A program made the translations under genes and the position numbers. Under the pieces are notes generated by a model. The model searched no databases and was not told the origin of the DNA. It saw only the letters and a program-made list of their open reading frames with translations. Positions 10,197-20,695 of a stretch of 64,000 nucleotides of DNA are shown piece after piece. Within the stretch, counting starts at the first letter, position 1. Every line of letters starts with the position of its first letter. The stretch comes from Campanula takesimana (Eukaryota; Streptophyta; Magnoliopsida; Asterales; Campanulaceae): NCBI GenBank assembly GCA_026119855.1, contig JAOWBW010000191.1, forward strand, positions 1,364,001-1,428,000, given 5' to 3'.

Positions 10197-12879
10197 TGTC
10201 ACGACCCGAAAACTAGGCTCTATTTTATTGGTAATAAATAATTATTATTTATTTATTTGCTTATTTATTTATTTAAATTATTATTTATTTAAATATTTAT
10301 GTGTGCATATTATGTTTCATAATAATTATGCCTAGCATTTTATTTGGGTCATTTGTGCTAGTGTAGAAGTGTTGGGTCTTAATTGTTAGTAGTGAGTGCA
10401 AGTATTTGTGTGTAGTGTGGAAGAAGGGGCCTAAGTGTAAGTTTATGAAAAAGGTTTTAACTACTCCCTCCCTACTCCTTCTCTACCCTACTCCCTCATT
10501 CTTCTCTCCCAGCACACCTCCCTCTCTCTCTCTACATTGGGTAAGTTTTCTTTCTCTCTTCTCTCTTGATTTTCTTCTTCCTCCTCTCATTATTTCTCAT
10601 TTCTTAAAACATGAATCTTGTTTAGATCGTCGATAGGATCGTAAGAAGCCAAGAAATTTCGAGTTCCGTCACCTTTGAGAAAATTCGGGTAAGTTGCTTT
10701 TCCCCATTTTTATGCTAAAATGTTCATATCATGTTTATATTATGCTTGATGTGTTATATTTGAAGTTTGGTTGAGTTTGGAGTTTATTTGGAATTTATTT
10801 GGAGTTTTGGTCAAAAATGGTGATTTTAGGAATGTTGGGTTTGAATCTTGATCTTGGTTGATGAATGGTATTATTTGAGTCCCCGTTCTAGTTATAAGTT
10901 GTTTTGGGTTCATATTTATGCTGGGTGGAAGATTGATTGTGTTTGATTTTGAGTGTGGTGAGAAATGGGTAAGAACATCATGAACCCAGCTCTGTTTTCC
11001 CGGCTGGAATCCAGACCAGGCGCCCGCCCGCTTGGACCCAAGCGCCCGCCTGCATACCCTTTCCTGATGGCCAGACCTTCTGGTCATTCAGGCGCCCGCT
11101 CGCCCCATGCCAGGCGCCCGCCCGCTCACTGTTCCAGGATTTTGTCCCTTTTGCTTGTTTTAACTAAATGGCTTAACTAGTTTAGGGTACCTTCTTCTAA
11201 TTAACTTAAGATAACACCGTGGAGCACTTTAGTAATTAAAATTGGTTCCTTTGTGAACAATAGTGTTATGTAATTTGATCAAGTATTGTTTGGGCATCTT
11301 ATGATGTGTTCGTGTTTGTTCCAACCGAATTGAATTTCGCGTAAGACTTGGTCTAGGTTTTAGGCGATGTCCTATAGTACCTAGAGGGTTGTTATTGAAC
11401 ACCAAGGTGTAGGGTTTAGTCCTGTCGTGATCATGTTCTAATAAGGGTAACCTTTCGGATTCGTTTGGGGTGTTTAGAATGGGTTCGTTATGAACGGAGA
11501 TAAAGCGTGAATTGGCAATTGGGTACCTACGGTTTGATTAACCTTAAGATGTATTCATTCGGATTTCTTATTTGGAATTCCAGGTGTGATGAGATGGTTG
11601 AGTTCATAGTTCTAGTATATCTTTTGAGTAAATGTTTATGGTCATTTTGGTAATAGTCATTGTGCCATTAGGGAGCGACCGTTTGGGTTGTGCTCTTTAT
11701 GACTAACTTGTGGGTATCATATTTAGGATGTATTTGGTACGTGCCTTATCTTGGAATCATTATGTTTTAATGGTCAATGTTGTTGGACTCTTTTATGAGA
11801 AACTCCTTGTGCTATTGTTGTTGAACTCTTCTTGAGTAATCGTTTGCATCTTTTATGGTGATTAATTGGTATGGTTCCCTACTTTGGAATCTTTGGTTGT
11901 TTATCGAGCTAGTATTTATTACCTAGCATTTAATTGAAAGTCCAGCTGGCTATTTGTGTTTGAGTCAGGCAATGGATAATGTTATAATGGCACGAGCCAA
12001 GTCCAGTATAGCATCGCCCATTGGTCCTTCTTTCCTCTTCCAGATTGGCCTTGGTTGGGATGAGCTAGCTCCGTTGTGGGTATTCTAGCTAATCGTTTTG
12101 GAGCATGACTTTGTGGCATGGCTCCCGCCCCTTGTGGCACTTTATCATTGTTATTGGTTCCGGTACCGGGTTTCTCTTCAGCTTTTATGCTACTATGAAG
12201 ATGGTTTGTTTGATTGATGGGTTGATTGGTCGCTTCTGACCGGGGTTTTCTCTTCGGCTTTTATGCTACTGTGAAGATATGGATTGGTAGATTGTTGAAG
12301 CTGCGCAGCGACCCTTTATTGGTTCTATCAGTTGGGAAACCTTGGCTAATATCCTTTGTTATGTGTTTACTTTCCGCTGCTATCTGTTGACTGTTAATTG
12401 TTTCATGCTATGTGATATTTATCATTGTTTATTGCTTATTGGATTATAGCATGTCATGTAGTTGCATTAGTAACTTACTAAGATTTTATCTCACCCCGTT
12501 TATTTCCATCTTTGTTTTTCCTTAAGCCCCCCCCCCCAGGAGGAAAAGGATTAGGATTCGCGGATCGAGGAGGACGTCGAGAGGATTGAGATTTTGGGGC
12601 AGGTTGTTATGGATCGGTTTACATTATTTAAATGTATAACCTTTTGGGGATAGTTTTACCATTATTAACGTCATTAAGAATTGTATATTTTATTCTTTTT
12701 GGTATAAGCTGTGGAGCTTATGTTAGATGCACTTTGTTGATTTAAACTTGGATTTGTAAAACCTTGTGTTATCATCTTTTGGTTCAAAATGGAATTTTTA
12801 ACTTCTATATTTTAGAGTTTTGGGTTTAAGTCGACGTCCAGCTCGCGTATTCTGGACCCGCGGGTTCGGGGGCTCGACA
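10197..12879 (+). repeat. TR-GAG 5' LTR
   Basis: A long LTR with a TATTTATTTA-rich start and a CT-rich stretch near 10460-10590. A cluster of four GCGCCCGC motifs lies at 11010-11125. A duplicated block of about 70 bp around 12170-12280 (two copies of CTTTTATGCTACTATGAAGA-like sequence) and a C11-type run lie near 12530. ORFs inside it recur in the other LTR and have no identifiable product. Confidence 0.85.
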
Positions 12880-12881
12880 GT

Positions 12882-12893
12882 TGGTATCAGAGC
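12882..12893 (+). other. Primer binding site, initiator tRNA-Met type (TR-GAG)
   Basis: TGGTATCAGAGC begins two bases after the LTR end TCGACA. This PBS is standard for chromovirus-type gypsy elements and fixes plus orientation. Confidence 0.85.
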
Positions 12894-12989
12894 TATGGTT
12901 TGGCTCTAAGTATAAGTCTAGGTGGATTAGTATGACCTAAGAGGGTAGTGTGTTCGGAGTGAGTAACAATTGTTGTTTTATACAGGTAC

Positions 12990-14045
12990 TTGTTTGAAAT
13001 GGCTCGAAGGAGAAGTGGTGAAAGTAATACCGGTAATGCAAGTCAGAATGAAACGAGGGATGAAGCCCGTGCAATGTTTCAGGGCATGTTTGAGGCGGCC
13101 ATGAAGGCCATACATGATCAAGGTCCGAGGGTAGAACAAGCACCACCACCCCGCTATGGATTGGAACAATTTCTGAAATTGAAACCGGTTGAGTTCAATG
13201 GGGAACCCGATGTAAGGAAGGCCGAGCTATGGATTGAGTCGATGGAGAAAATTTATGATGTCTTTGGTTGCACCGATAAAGACAAGGTCCGGTTTGCGGC
13301 TTATAAACTTGTGGGTGCCGCCGAGCATTGGTGGAAGGGTGTTAAAGCGAGTTGGGATGATACCCACACAGTGTATGTATGGGAATTGTTTGTGCGAAAG
13401 TTCAAGGAGCATTTCATTCCGGTAGTGGATCAAAACCGAAAGGAGATCGAGCTTCTCAACTTGGAGCAAGGTTTGTTGTCTATAGCTCAATACTCGGCTA
13501 AGTTCACAGAATTAGCCCGGTATTGTGACTATCTTGTGAGGACCGAAGAACAGAAGGCTATGAGATTCATCCGGGGTTTGAAGACTTCTATTCGTACTCA
13601 ACTTATAGCCCAGAGGATTATGACATTTCAGGATGCGGTAGACCGGGCATACTTGATCGAGCAAGATATTGGGGAGCATAAGAGGAAGAGCGAGGTTGCA
13701 AATACGGGTAAACAAGTAAGCCATGCTAAATCTCAACCACAACACCGTTCAGATAACAGAGGTAATTTGGGAGCACCATCTCAGTTTAAAGAACAAACCG
13801 CGCTAGGGAATCCGGGTACTACTCCGGGGAAACAAGGGAAACAAGGTAGGTGGCTTTGCACTTACTGTCAGAGAGAAGGCCATTTGGAGGATAAGTGTTG
13901 GAAGAAGCAAGGAAAATGTATCAATTGTGGTCAACTGGGTCACTTCATAAAGGATTGTCCGAGGTTTAAGGTTCAATCATCAGGAACAGGAACCAGTACT
14001 TCACCAGGTCAGAAGAGAGATGCTTCGGGGAACCCTAAGGTATAG
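12990..14045 (+). CDS. gag: Gag polyprotein of the TR-GAG element (intact, 351 aa)
   Basis: Structural protein that forms virus-like particles and packages element RNA in the cytoplasm. Translation from 12990 (or from the second Met at 12999, MARRRSGE, which has a good context) gives an uninterrupted frame. Residues about 60-215 form a Retrotrans_gag capsid domain (FNGEPDVRKAELWIESMEKI, then AEHWWKGV and FKEHFIPV). Residues about 225-280 are polar linker. Two CCHC knuckles follow at about 289-325: CTYCQREGHLEDKC and CINCGQLGHFIKDC, both with perfect CX2CX4HX4C spacing. The sequence type matches Del/Tekay-like chromovirus gags. It ends in a stop at 14043-14045 with no downstream pol frame, so it stands alone. 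An intact gag in a pol-less element suggests selection or very recent origin. Confidence 0.9.
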   Translation: MFEMARRRSGESNTGNASQNETRDEARAMFQGMFEAAMKAIHDQGPRVEQAPPPRYGLEQFLKLKPVEFNGEPDVRKAELWIESMEKIYDVFGCTDKDKVRFAAYKLVGAAEHWWKGVKASWDDTHTVYVWELFVRKFKEHFIPVVDQNRKEIELLNLEQGLLSIAQYSAKFTELARYCDYLVRTEEQKAMRFIRGLKTSIRTQLIAQRIMTFQDAVDRAYLIEQDIGEHKRKSEVANTGKQVSHAKSQPQHRSDNRGNLGAPSQFKEQTALGNPGTTPGKQGKQGRWLCTYCQREGHLEDKCWKKQGKCINCGQLGHFIKDCPRFKVQSSGTGTSTSPGQKRDASGNPKV

Positions 14046-15827
14046 GGTAGAGTAATTGCGATCAATCAGCACTCACCAGGTAACGGATAAATTTCAGGAG
14101 GTATTATTTAGCGTCGTGAGAGCGAGCGCGTGCATTATAGGATCATCGCATCTATGTGTTTCTGTGCATTTAGTTGCATTTATTACTTCTGAGTCTTTGA
14201 CTTATGTGTTGTAGGTGTCTACTCCTATGGAGGAGTTTAGGGTATCTGATGAAGTCTTATGTGCTTATGATGTGCTTAAGTTTGGTTATGTCTCACCTGC
14301 TAATTAGCCATGTTGCTATTATAAGATTTTGATGTTACTATTGCTTTAGTCTATTGTTGTAGGGGGATTGATGTATTCTCCATTCCTAATTTCTTAAAAC
14401 TGTTTGAGACCGTTCCTTTGGGAAGGGTTATACCTATCTTTTCTTAATTGAAATCCGAGTATTTAGTTTCGGTCAATTTGTTGGGTGTATTTATCATTCG
14501 TAAGATTTTCATTTGCTTCCGAATGGTACCTAGTGTTTGAGGAGAAGCTTGGAGTTAAATTGCATTGTGTGGTACAAGGTTGTAGTACTGATAATTAGAT
14601 CAATATCTATATTGTAACGGTTGAGTTGTAAAAGTTGAGGATTCAACCGAGGGTTTCTTGTTAAGAGATTTCGTTTCCTTTTAGTACATCTCCGTGAGTA
14701 CATCGAGATTGATTAGTATGGAGGGATGCGTGAATTGTTATGGGTAATGAGTGTATGGTGGAATGTATAATCGATAATGGTGGTAAGCGTGTTAAGTTAG
14801 AAAGGACTAATAAGTACATTTTGGGAGAGTAACAATTTCTCGATCTATGTTAAAGGCATTTTGAATTTTGGTTAGATAGTGGTTCTATGGTCCTCAATCT
14901 CTCCTTGGTGGCGTTTCGCGATTTGGACCAAGGGTATGTGAAGAAAGTCGAGTATCAATATTTGGGCATAATTAAAGAATATTGTGATTTGGTAATGGAG
15001 CTATTGGAATGAGGCTAGCTAATTAGTTTATGATTTTGGTAGTACCATTGAGCCTAAGTATCATTAGGTTAATAAATGTATGCGTGAGAGACTAACTTGG
15101 GTTAGCTATTGAGGATTTGAGATTTGTTGATTTCCTTGGGTTTATGAGCACGGATTATAATTTAAATGGGAGTTAGAGAAAATCTTTTGAAGATGAAATT
15201 TGGATCGTTTTGCGGACTATTGAGTATATTGAATTGTTTAGGCTTCAAGACCGGATTAATGAAGGGATGAGAGTATAACATAGATTAAGTGGACACTTTG
15301 TACGAGAAATTTTGGGGTTGTATGGTACTATTAATTTAAGGTGTTAACTCAAAGTGAAAGCACTATAATGGTAATCCATAGAGATGTAGCCATTTCGATG
15401 AATATTGTGGAAATAGAAATTCATTTGGCCTTTTTATATTTTAAAAGCTAATTAGGCTCGGGATGGTGATGTTTTGAATTTCTGGGGAATACTACTAAGT
15501 ATGTGATTTACAAAAGGAAACACCTTTGCAGTGTAATTAAGGTTATGAATAAGATGAGCTTAGGATATCTCGAGAGTTATGTTTGGGAGCAATTGGGATT
15601 CTCCAATTTTGATTATGGATTCTAATTAGTAGTGAAGGTTATGATTGAAGGAAGTTATGTGCGAGAGGTCGTGGTATGGTGAACATTATTTAAGGTTACT
15701 ACGTGGTGGTTTAGAATGGATGATTGAGGAATTTGGGAAATGACGGAATTATCGTATTAATGGCTACTTGATCTTTCGGGTAGGTCTCGTTAAAATTCGG
15801 GCCGAATTTTCTTTAAGGGGGAGTGAA
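14046..15827 (+). other. TR-GAG internal region without pol
   Basis: 1.78 kb between gag and the 3' LTR with no long ORF. I found no protease D-S/T-G, RT YxDD or integrase zinc/DDE pattern on scanning. Its base composition is like the LTR, slightly T- and G-rich. It ends in a polypurine tract (AAGGGGGAG at 15815-15823) right before the LTR. It may be a scrambled remnant of pol or unrelated filler of LARD type; sequence alone does not decide. Confidence 0.6.
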
Positions 15828-18508
15828 TGTCACGACCCGAAAACTAGGCTCTATTTTATTGGTAATAAATAATTATTATTTATTTATTTGCTTATTTATT
15901 TATTTAAATTATTATTTATTTAAATATTTATGTGTGGATATTATGTTTCATAATAATTATGCCTAGCATTTTATTTGGGTCATTTGTGCTAGTGTAGAAG
16001 TGTTGGGTCTTAATTGTTAGTAGGGAGTGCAAGTATTTGTGTGTAGTGTGGAAAAAGGGGCCTAAGTGTAAGTTTATGAAAAAGGTTTTAACTACTCCCT
16101 CCCTACTCCTTCTCTACCCTACTCCCTCATTCTTCTCTCCCAGCACACCTCCCTCTCTCTCTCTACATTGGGTAAGTTTTCTTTCTCTCTTCTCTCTTGA
16201 TTTTCTTCTTCCTCCTCTCATTATTTCTCATTTCTTAAAACATGAATCTTGTTTAGATCGTCGATAGGATCGTAAGAAGCCAAGAAATTTCGAGTTCCGT
16301 CACCTTTGAGAAAATTCGGGTAAGTTGCTTTCCCCATTTTTATGCTAAAATGTTCATATCATGTTTATATTATGCTTGATGTGTTATATTTGAAGTTTGG
16401 TTGATTTTGGAGTTTATTTGGAATTTATTTGGAGTTTTGGTCAAAAATGGTGATTTTAGGAATGTTGGGTTTGAATCTTGATCTTGGTTGATGAATGGTA
16501 TTATTTGAGTCCCCGTTCTAGTTATAAGTTGTTTTGGGTTCATATTTATGCTGGGTGGAAGATTGATTGTGTTTGATTTTGAGTGTGGTGAGAAATGGGT
16601 AAGAACATCATGAACCCAGCTCTGTTTTCCCGGCTGGAATCCAGACCAGGCGCCCGCCCGCCTGGACCCAAGCGCCCGCCTGCATACCCTTTCCTGATGG
16701 CCAGACCTTCTGGTCATTCAGGCGCCCGCTCGCCCATGCCAGGCGCCCGCCCGCTCACTGTTCCAGGATTTTGTCCCTTTTGCTTGTTTTAACTAAATGG
16801 CTTAACTAGTTTAGGGTACCTTCTTCTAATTAACTTAAGATAACACCGTGGAGCACTTTAGTAATTAAAATTGGTTCCTTTGTGAACAATAGTGTTATGT
16901 AATTTGATCAAGTATTGTTTGGGCATCTTATGATGTGTTCGTGTTTGTTCCAACCGAATTGAATTTCGCGTAAGACTTGGTCTAGGTTTTAGGCGATGTC
17001 CTATAGTACCTAGAGGGTTGTTATTGAACACCAAGGTGTAGGGTTTAGTCCTGTCGTGATCATGTTCTAATAAGGGTAACCTTTCGGATTCGTGTGGGGT
17101 GTTTAGAATGGGTTCGTTATGAACGGAGATAAAGCGTGAATTGGCAATTGGGTACCTACGGTTTGATTAACCTTAAGATGTATTCATTCGGATTTCTTAT
17201 TTGGAATTCCAGGTGTGATGAGATGGTTGAGTTCATAGTCCTAGTATATCTTTTGAGTAAATGTTTATGGTCATTTTGGTAATAGTCATTGTGCCATTAG
17301 GGAGCGACCGTTTGGGTTGTGCTCTTTATGACTAACTTGTGGGTATCACATTTAGGATGTATTTGGTACGTGCCTTATCTTGGAATCATTATGTTTTAAT
17401 GGTCAATGTTGTTGGACTCTTTTATGAGAAATCCTTGTGTTATTGTTGTTGAACTCTTCTTGAGTAATCGTTTGCATCTTTTATGGTGATTAATTGGTAT
17501 GGTTCCCTACTTTGGAATCTTTGGTTGTTTATCGAGCTAGTATTTATTACCTAGCATTTAATTGAAAGTCCAGCTGGTTATTTGTGTTCGAGTCAGGCAA
17601 TGTATAATGTTATAATGGCACGAGCCAAGTCCAGTATAGCATCGCCCATTGGTCCTTCTTTCCTCTTCCAGATTGGCCTTGGTTGGGATGAGCTAGCTCC
17701 GTTGTGAGTATTCTAGCTAATCGTTTTGGAGCATGACTTTGTGGCATGGCTCCCGCCCCTTGTGGCACTTTATCATTGTTATTGGTTCCGGTACCGGGTT
17801 TCTCTTCAGCTTTTATGCTACTATGAAGATGGTTTGTTTGATTGATGGGTTGATTGGTCGCTTCTGACCGGGGTTTTCTCTTCGGCTTTTATGCTACTGT
17901 GAAGATATGGATTGGTAGATTGTTGAAGCTGCGCAGCGACCCTTTATTGGTTCTATCAGTTGGGAAACCTTGGCTAATATCCTTTGTTATGTGTTTACTT
18001 TCCGCTGCTATCTGTTGACTGTTAATTGTTTCATGCTATGTGATATTTATCATTGTTTATTGCTTATTGCATTATTGCATGTCATGTAGTTGCATTTGTA
18101 ACTTACTGAGATTTTATCTCACCCCGTTTATTTCCATCTTTGTTTTTCCTTAAGTCCCCCCCCCCAGGAGGAAAAGGATTAGGATTCGCGGATCGAGGAG
18201 GACGTCGAGAGGATTGAGATTTTGGGGCAGGTTGCTATGGATCGGTTTACATTATTTAAATGTATAACCTTTTGGGGATAGTTTTACCATTATTGACGTC
18301 ATTAAGAATTGTATATTTTATTCTTTTTTGGTATAAGCTGTGGAGCTTATGTTAGATGCACTTTGTTGATTTAAACTTGGATTTGTAAAACCTTGTGTTA
18401 TCATCTTTTGGTTCAAAATGGAATTTTTAACTTCTATATTTTAGAGTTTTGGGTTTAAGTCGACGTCCAGCTCGCGTATTCCGGACCCGCGGGTTCGGGG
18501 GCGCGACA
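15828..18508 (+). repeat. TR-GAG 3' LTR
   Basis: 2681 bp, matching 10197-12879 with about two dozen substitutions and small indels. The GCGCCCGC cluster recurs at 16,649-16,755 and the duplicated block at about 17,800-17,910. The last 60 bases are in frame with the downstream half of the host element's envelope-like ORF, creating a chance LTR-env fusion frame from 18,449. Confidence 0.85.
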
Positions 18509-20143
18509 TGCGTAGCCATCTTCAACGAAGATCAACTCGACTGGCCGCAGATTATCTTCAATGAGATTGTGAAGGGAATGACCAGCTATGAAAAGAAGCT
18601 GAACGCAGGGAAGACCAAATACCGAACTCACTGCAGACTGCTAACCAAACTCTTATTGACTTATGGTGAACTGGGCACCTATGTTGAAGAAAAGTCAATC
18701 AAGAAGCAGTTTTGCGACGCAAAGTACTACTCTAGAGTACACTTCCAGAATTTGCGCAGTGAGATAGGTAACGCTGATTACTATGAAATCTGGCTGTCTG
18801 ATTCCGCTCCCAACAAGGAACCTTGGATAGGCCCAATTCCTGTGGCCAAGTCCAAAAAGAGTGCAGGAAGATCTACACCTGATGCTGCGCAAGAGACAGC
18901 AGAAGAAGCGTATAATCGTAAGGGGAAGGGCATTGCTACGCCCAGTGGCAAAAAGTTCAAGGACATTCCTTTGGTTCAATCCACCAAAGGGATTTCTTTC
19001 AAAGAGGCAGATCCTACCAGCAATCCAGCTCCTGCTCCCTCTAAGCCAACCACCATGAAGCGCAAGGCTGATTTCCGTGGTGATTCAGATGATGCTGCTG
19101 TTGAGGGGGAGCAAATGCACAAAGCCTCTCAAGAAGCCATCCCCAGTGCTGATATCGCACATATATCTTCTCATCTCAAGCAGAAGGTGCGCAGCAGTGT
19201 AAAAGGATTGAAGAAGCGCCGCACTAGTTCCGCAGCCTCTGACAGCAGTGATCTTTCTCCAGTTCAACCTTCATCTTCAGCCCCTGAGACTCCTCCTTCC
19301 TCTTCAGCTGAGCTGCGCCAGATCGTGCAAAGCTTGCATTATGTTCAAGCGAATCAAGTCGCTACGCAGCTGCAGCTAAATCAACTCCTTACTGGTCAAA
19401 CTGCTTTATTGTATTGTCTTGATATGCAGCATTTGGAGATTGATACCATTAAGGGGGACAAATCGGCCAAGGAGGAAGCAAAGGCAAGGGAGGCAAAGGA
19501 AAGCACGGAGAGTGCTAAGACGGAGGCAAAGGCAAGTTCATCTCAGCTTGCGCAAGAAAAAGTTCCTATCACTTTGGATCATCTTATCCTGGACTCCCTG
19601 AGAACCATCAGGGCCCAGCTCGAAAATGTCAGCGTACAACTCAAAAATGTGTTCACCCTTGGAGCGCTTGATGGTGGACTCAGGGACATACTGAAAAAGC
19701 TCAAGAAAACCCTCGCAGATGGGTTACTTAGAGGATTTGATGATCTTCAAGCTCAGATGGAGAAGATTGAACAAGGAGGCTCTGCGCATAATATTGAAGA
19801 AGTGCGTAGATGCATTGCTAAGTCCATGACAGATTTTTCTTCTGCGTTCAACGACAAGTTGGACTACGCAATGCTAGATATTCAAGCCAGCGTCAACACT
19901 CAGCGCCTCCATACCAACACAAGACTAGAAGCTACGTAGACTGCCATCCTGACGGACAGCAGAGCAAAGTTCAGAGAGCTAGTGGATGACAATGCTGATA
20001 TGCGCAGAGGAATGAACACTTATGTTGGTAAAGCTGTTGAGTTCCAGGACAAATTTCAAAATTTAAAGGTGGAACTCATGAACAAGTTCAACAGTCTTCA
20101 GAATGAGATGTGCGAAGCCCTACAACGGATCAACATAGATTAG
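18509..20143 (+). pseudogene. Envelope-like ORF of the SIRE-like element, 3' part
   Basis: This continues the frame broken at 10,191: once one copy of the TGCGT duplication is discounted, the frame is uninterrupted across the insertion. It has a conserved-looking N-terminal part (IFNEDQLDWPQIIFNEIVKG), a lysine-rich and proline/serine-rich middle (SSAPETPPSSSAELRQ) and a C-terminal half with heptad-like Lys/Glu/Leu patterns suggesting coiled coil (residues after about 330 of this part). An in-frame TAG at 19937-19939 is followed by 67 more open codons to a final stop at 20141-20143. I see no clear signal peptide or membrane segment, so 'envelope-like' refers to position and family tradition, not proven function. 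Confidence 0.65.
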
Positions 20144-20695
20144 ATTTCCTTTGTAAGTATTTTGCTAGTTTTTTTCTTTGATTTTTTGATTCTCGTTGCG
20201 CAGTATGTTTTATGCGCTTTTATTTCGTGCGCTTTTGTTTTTGTGCGCACCTCTTTTGTTTTTCCTCTTTAAAAGCTTGTACTCTGTAACAGTCAATCCT
20301 TCAAGTTTTAATGAGAAGAATGCATCATTAAGCTTTCACAAAACCTTGTTCAATTCAAACCATTCGTTTGTGGAACATTGAATGCATTATTACTTAAACT
20401 CATGCGCATAATCTTTACTGCTCATATCTTCTACGCGTGATGTTTAAACATTCAGTTTAAACGCATACTTAAAACTTCATCTCACATTATTTGTATGCTC
20501 TGAATGATATTTCTATCTTTCCTATCTTGTAAGTTTTTAATCTTTTGGATAGATTAGAAATCTATAGCACTGGCTAGTGTGTGCATTGACTTGAGGCATG
20601 ATTTACCCTTCACATTTTTATGGACATGTTATTATCAAGTACAATGAATTTCCTTTGCTATAGTAGGTAATGGCATCAATCATTTAGGGGGAGAT
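20144..20695 (+). other. SIRE-like 3' untranslated region and polypurine tract
   Basis: AT-rich, with further TGCGCA/GTGCGC motifs (20197-20250, 20403) and no ORF of note. It ends in the purine run TTTAGGGGGAGAT directly before the 3' LTR, the expected plus-strand primer. Confidence 0.7.

Larger units (their letters stand above)
10197..18508 (+). mobile_element. TR-GAG: non-autonomous Ty3/gypsy with gag only
   Basis: LTRs of 2683 bp (10197-12879) and 2681 bp (15828-18508) start TGTCACGACCCGAAAAC and end GCGACA/TCGACA. They are flanked by TGCGT (10192-10196 and 18509-18513). The internal region is 2.95 kb with a PBS, one intact gag and a polypurine tract. I see no protease, RT, RNase H or integrase. 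I counted about two dozen differences between the LTRs by eye, about 99% identity, so this is a young insertion, younger than its SIRE-like host. This layout fits the TR-GAG class: terminal repeats with gag, relying on a partner for pol. Confidence 0.85.

Noticed and set aside
10740..11087. 115-aa minus ORF in the TR-GAG LTR, repeated at 16370-16717
   Set aside because: Same reason: LTR duplication, proline/arginine-rich by GC motif, no known domain.
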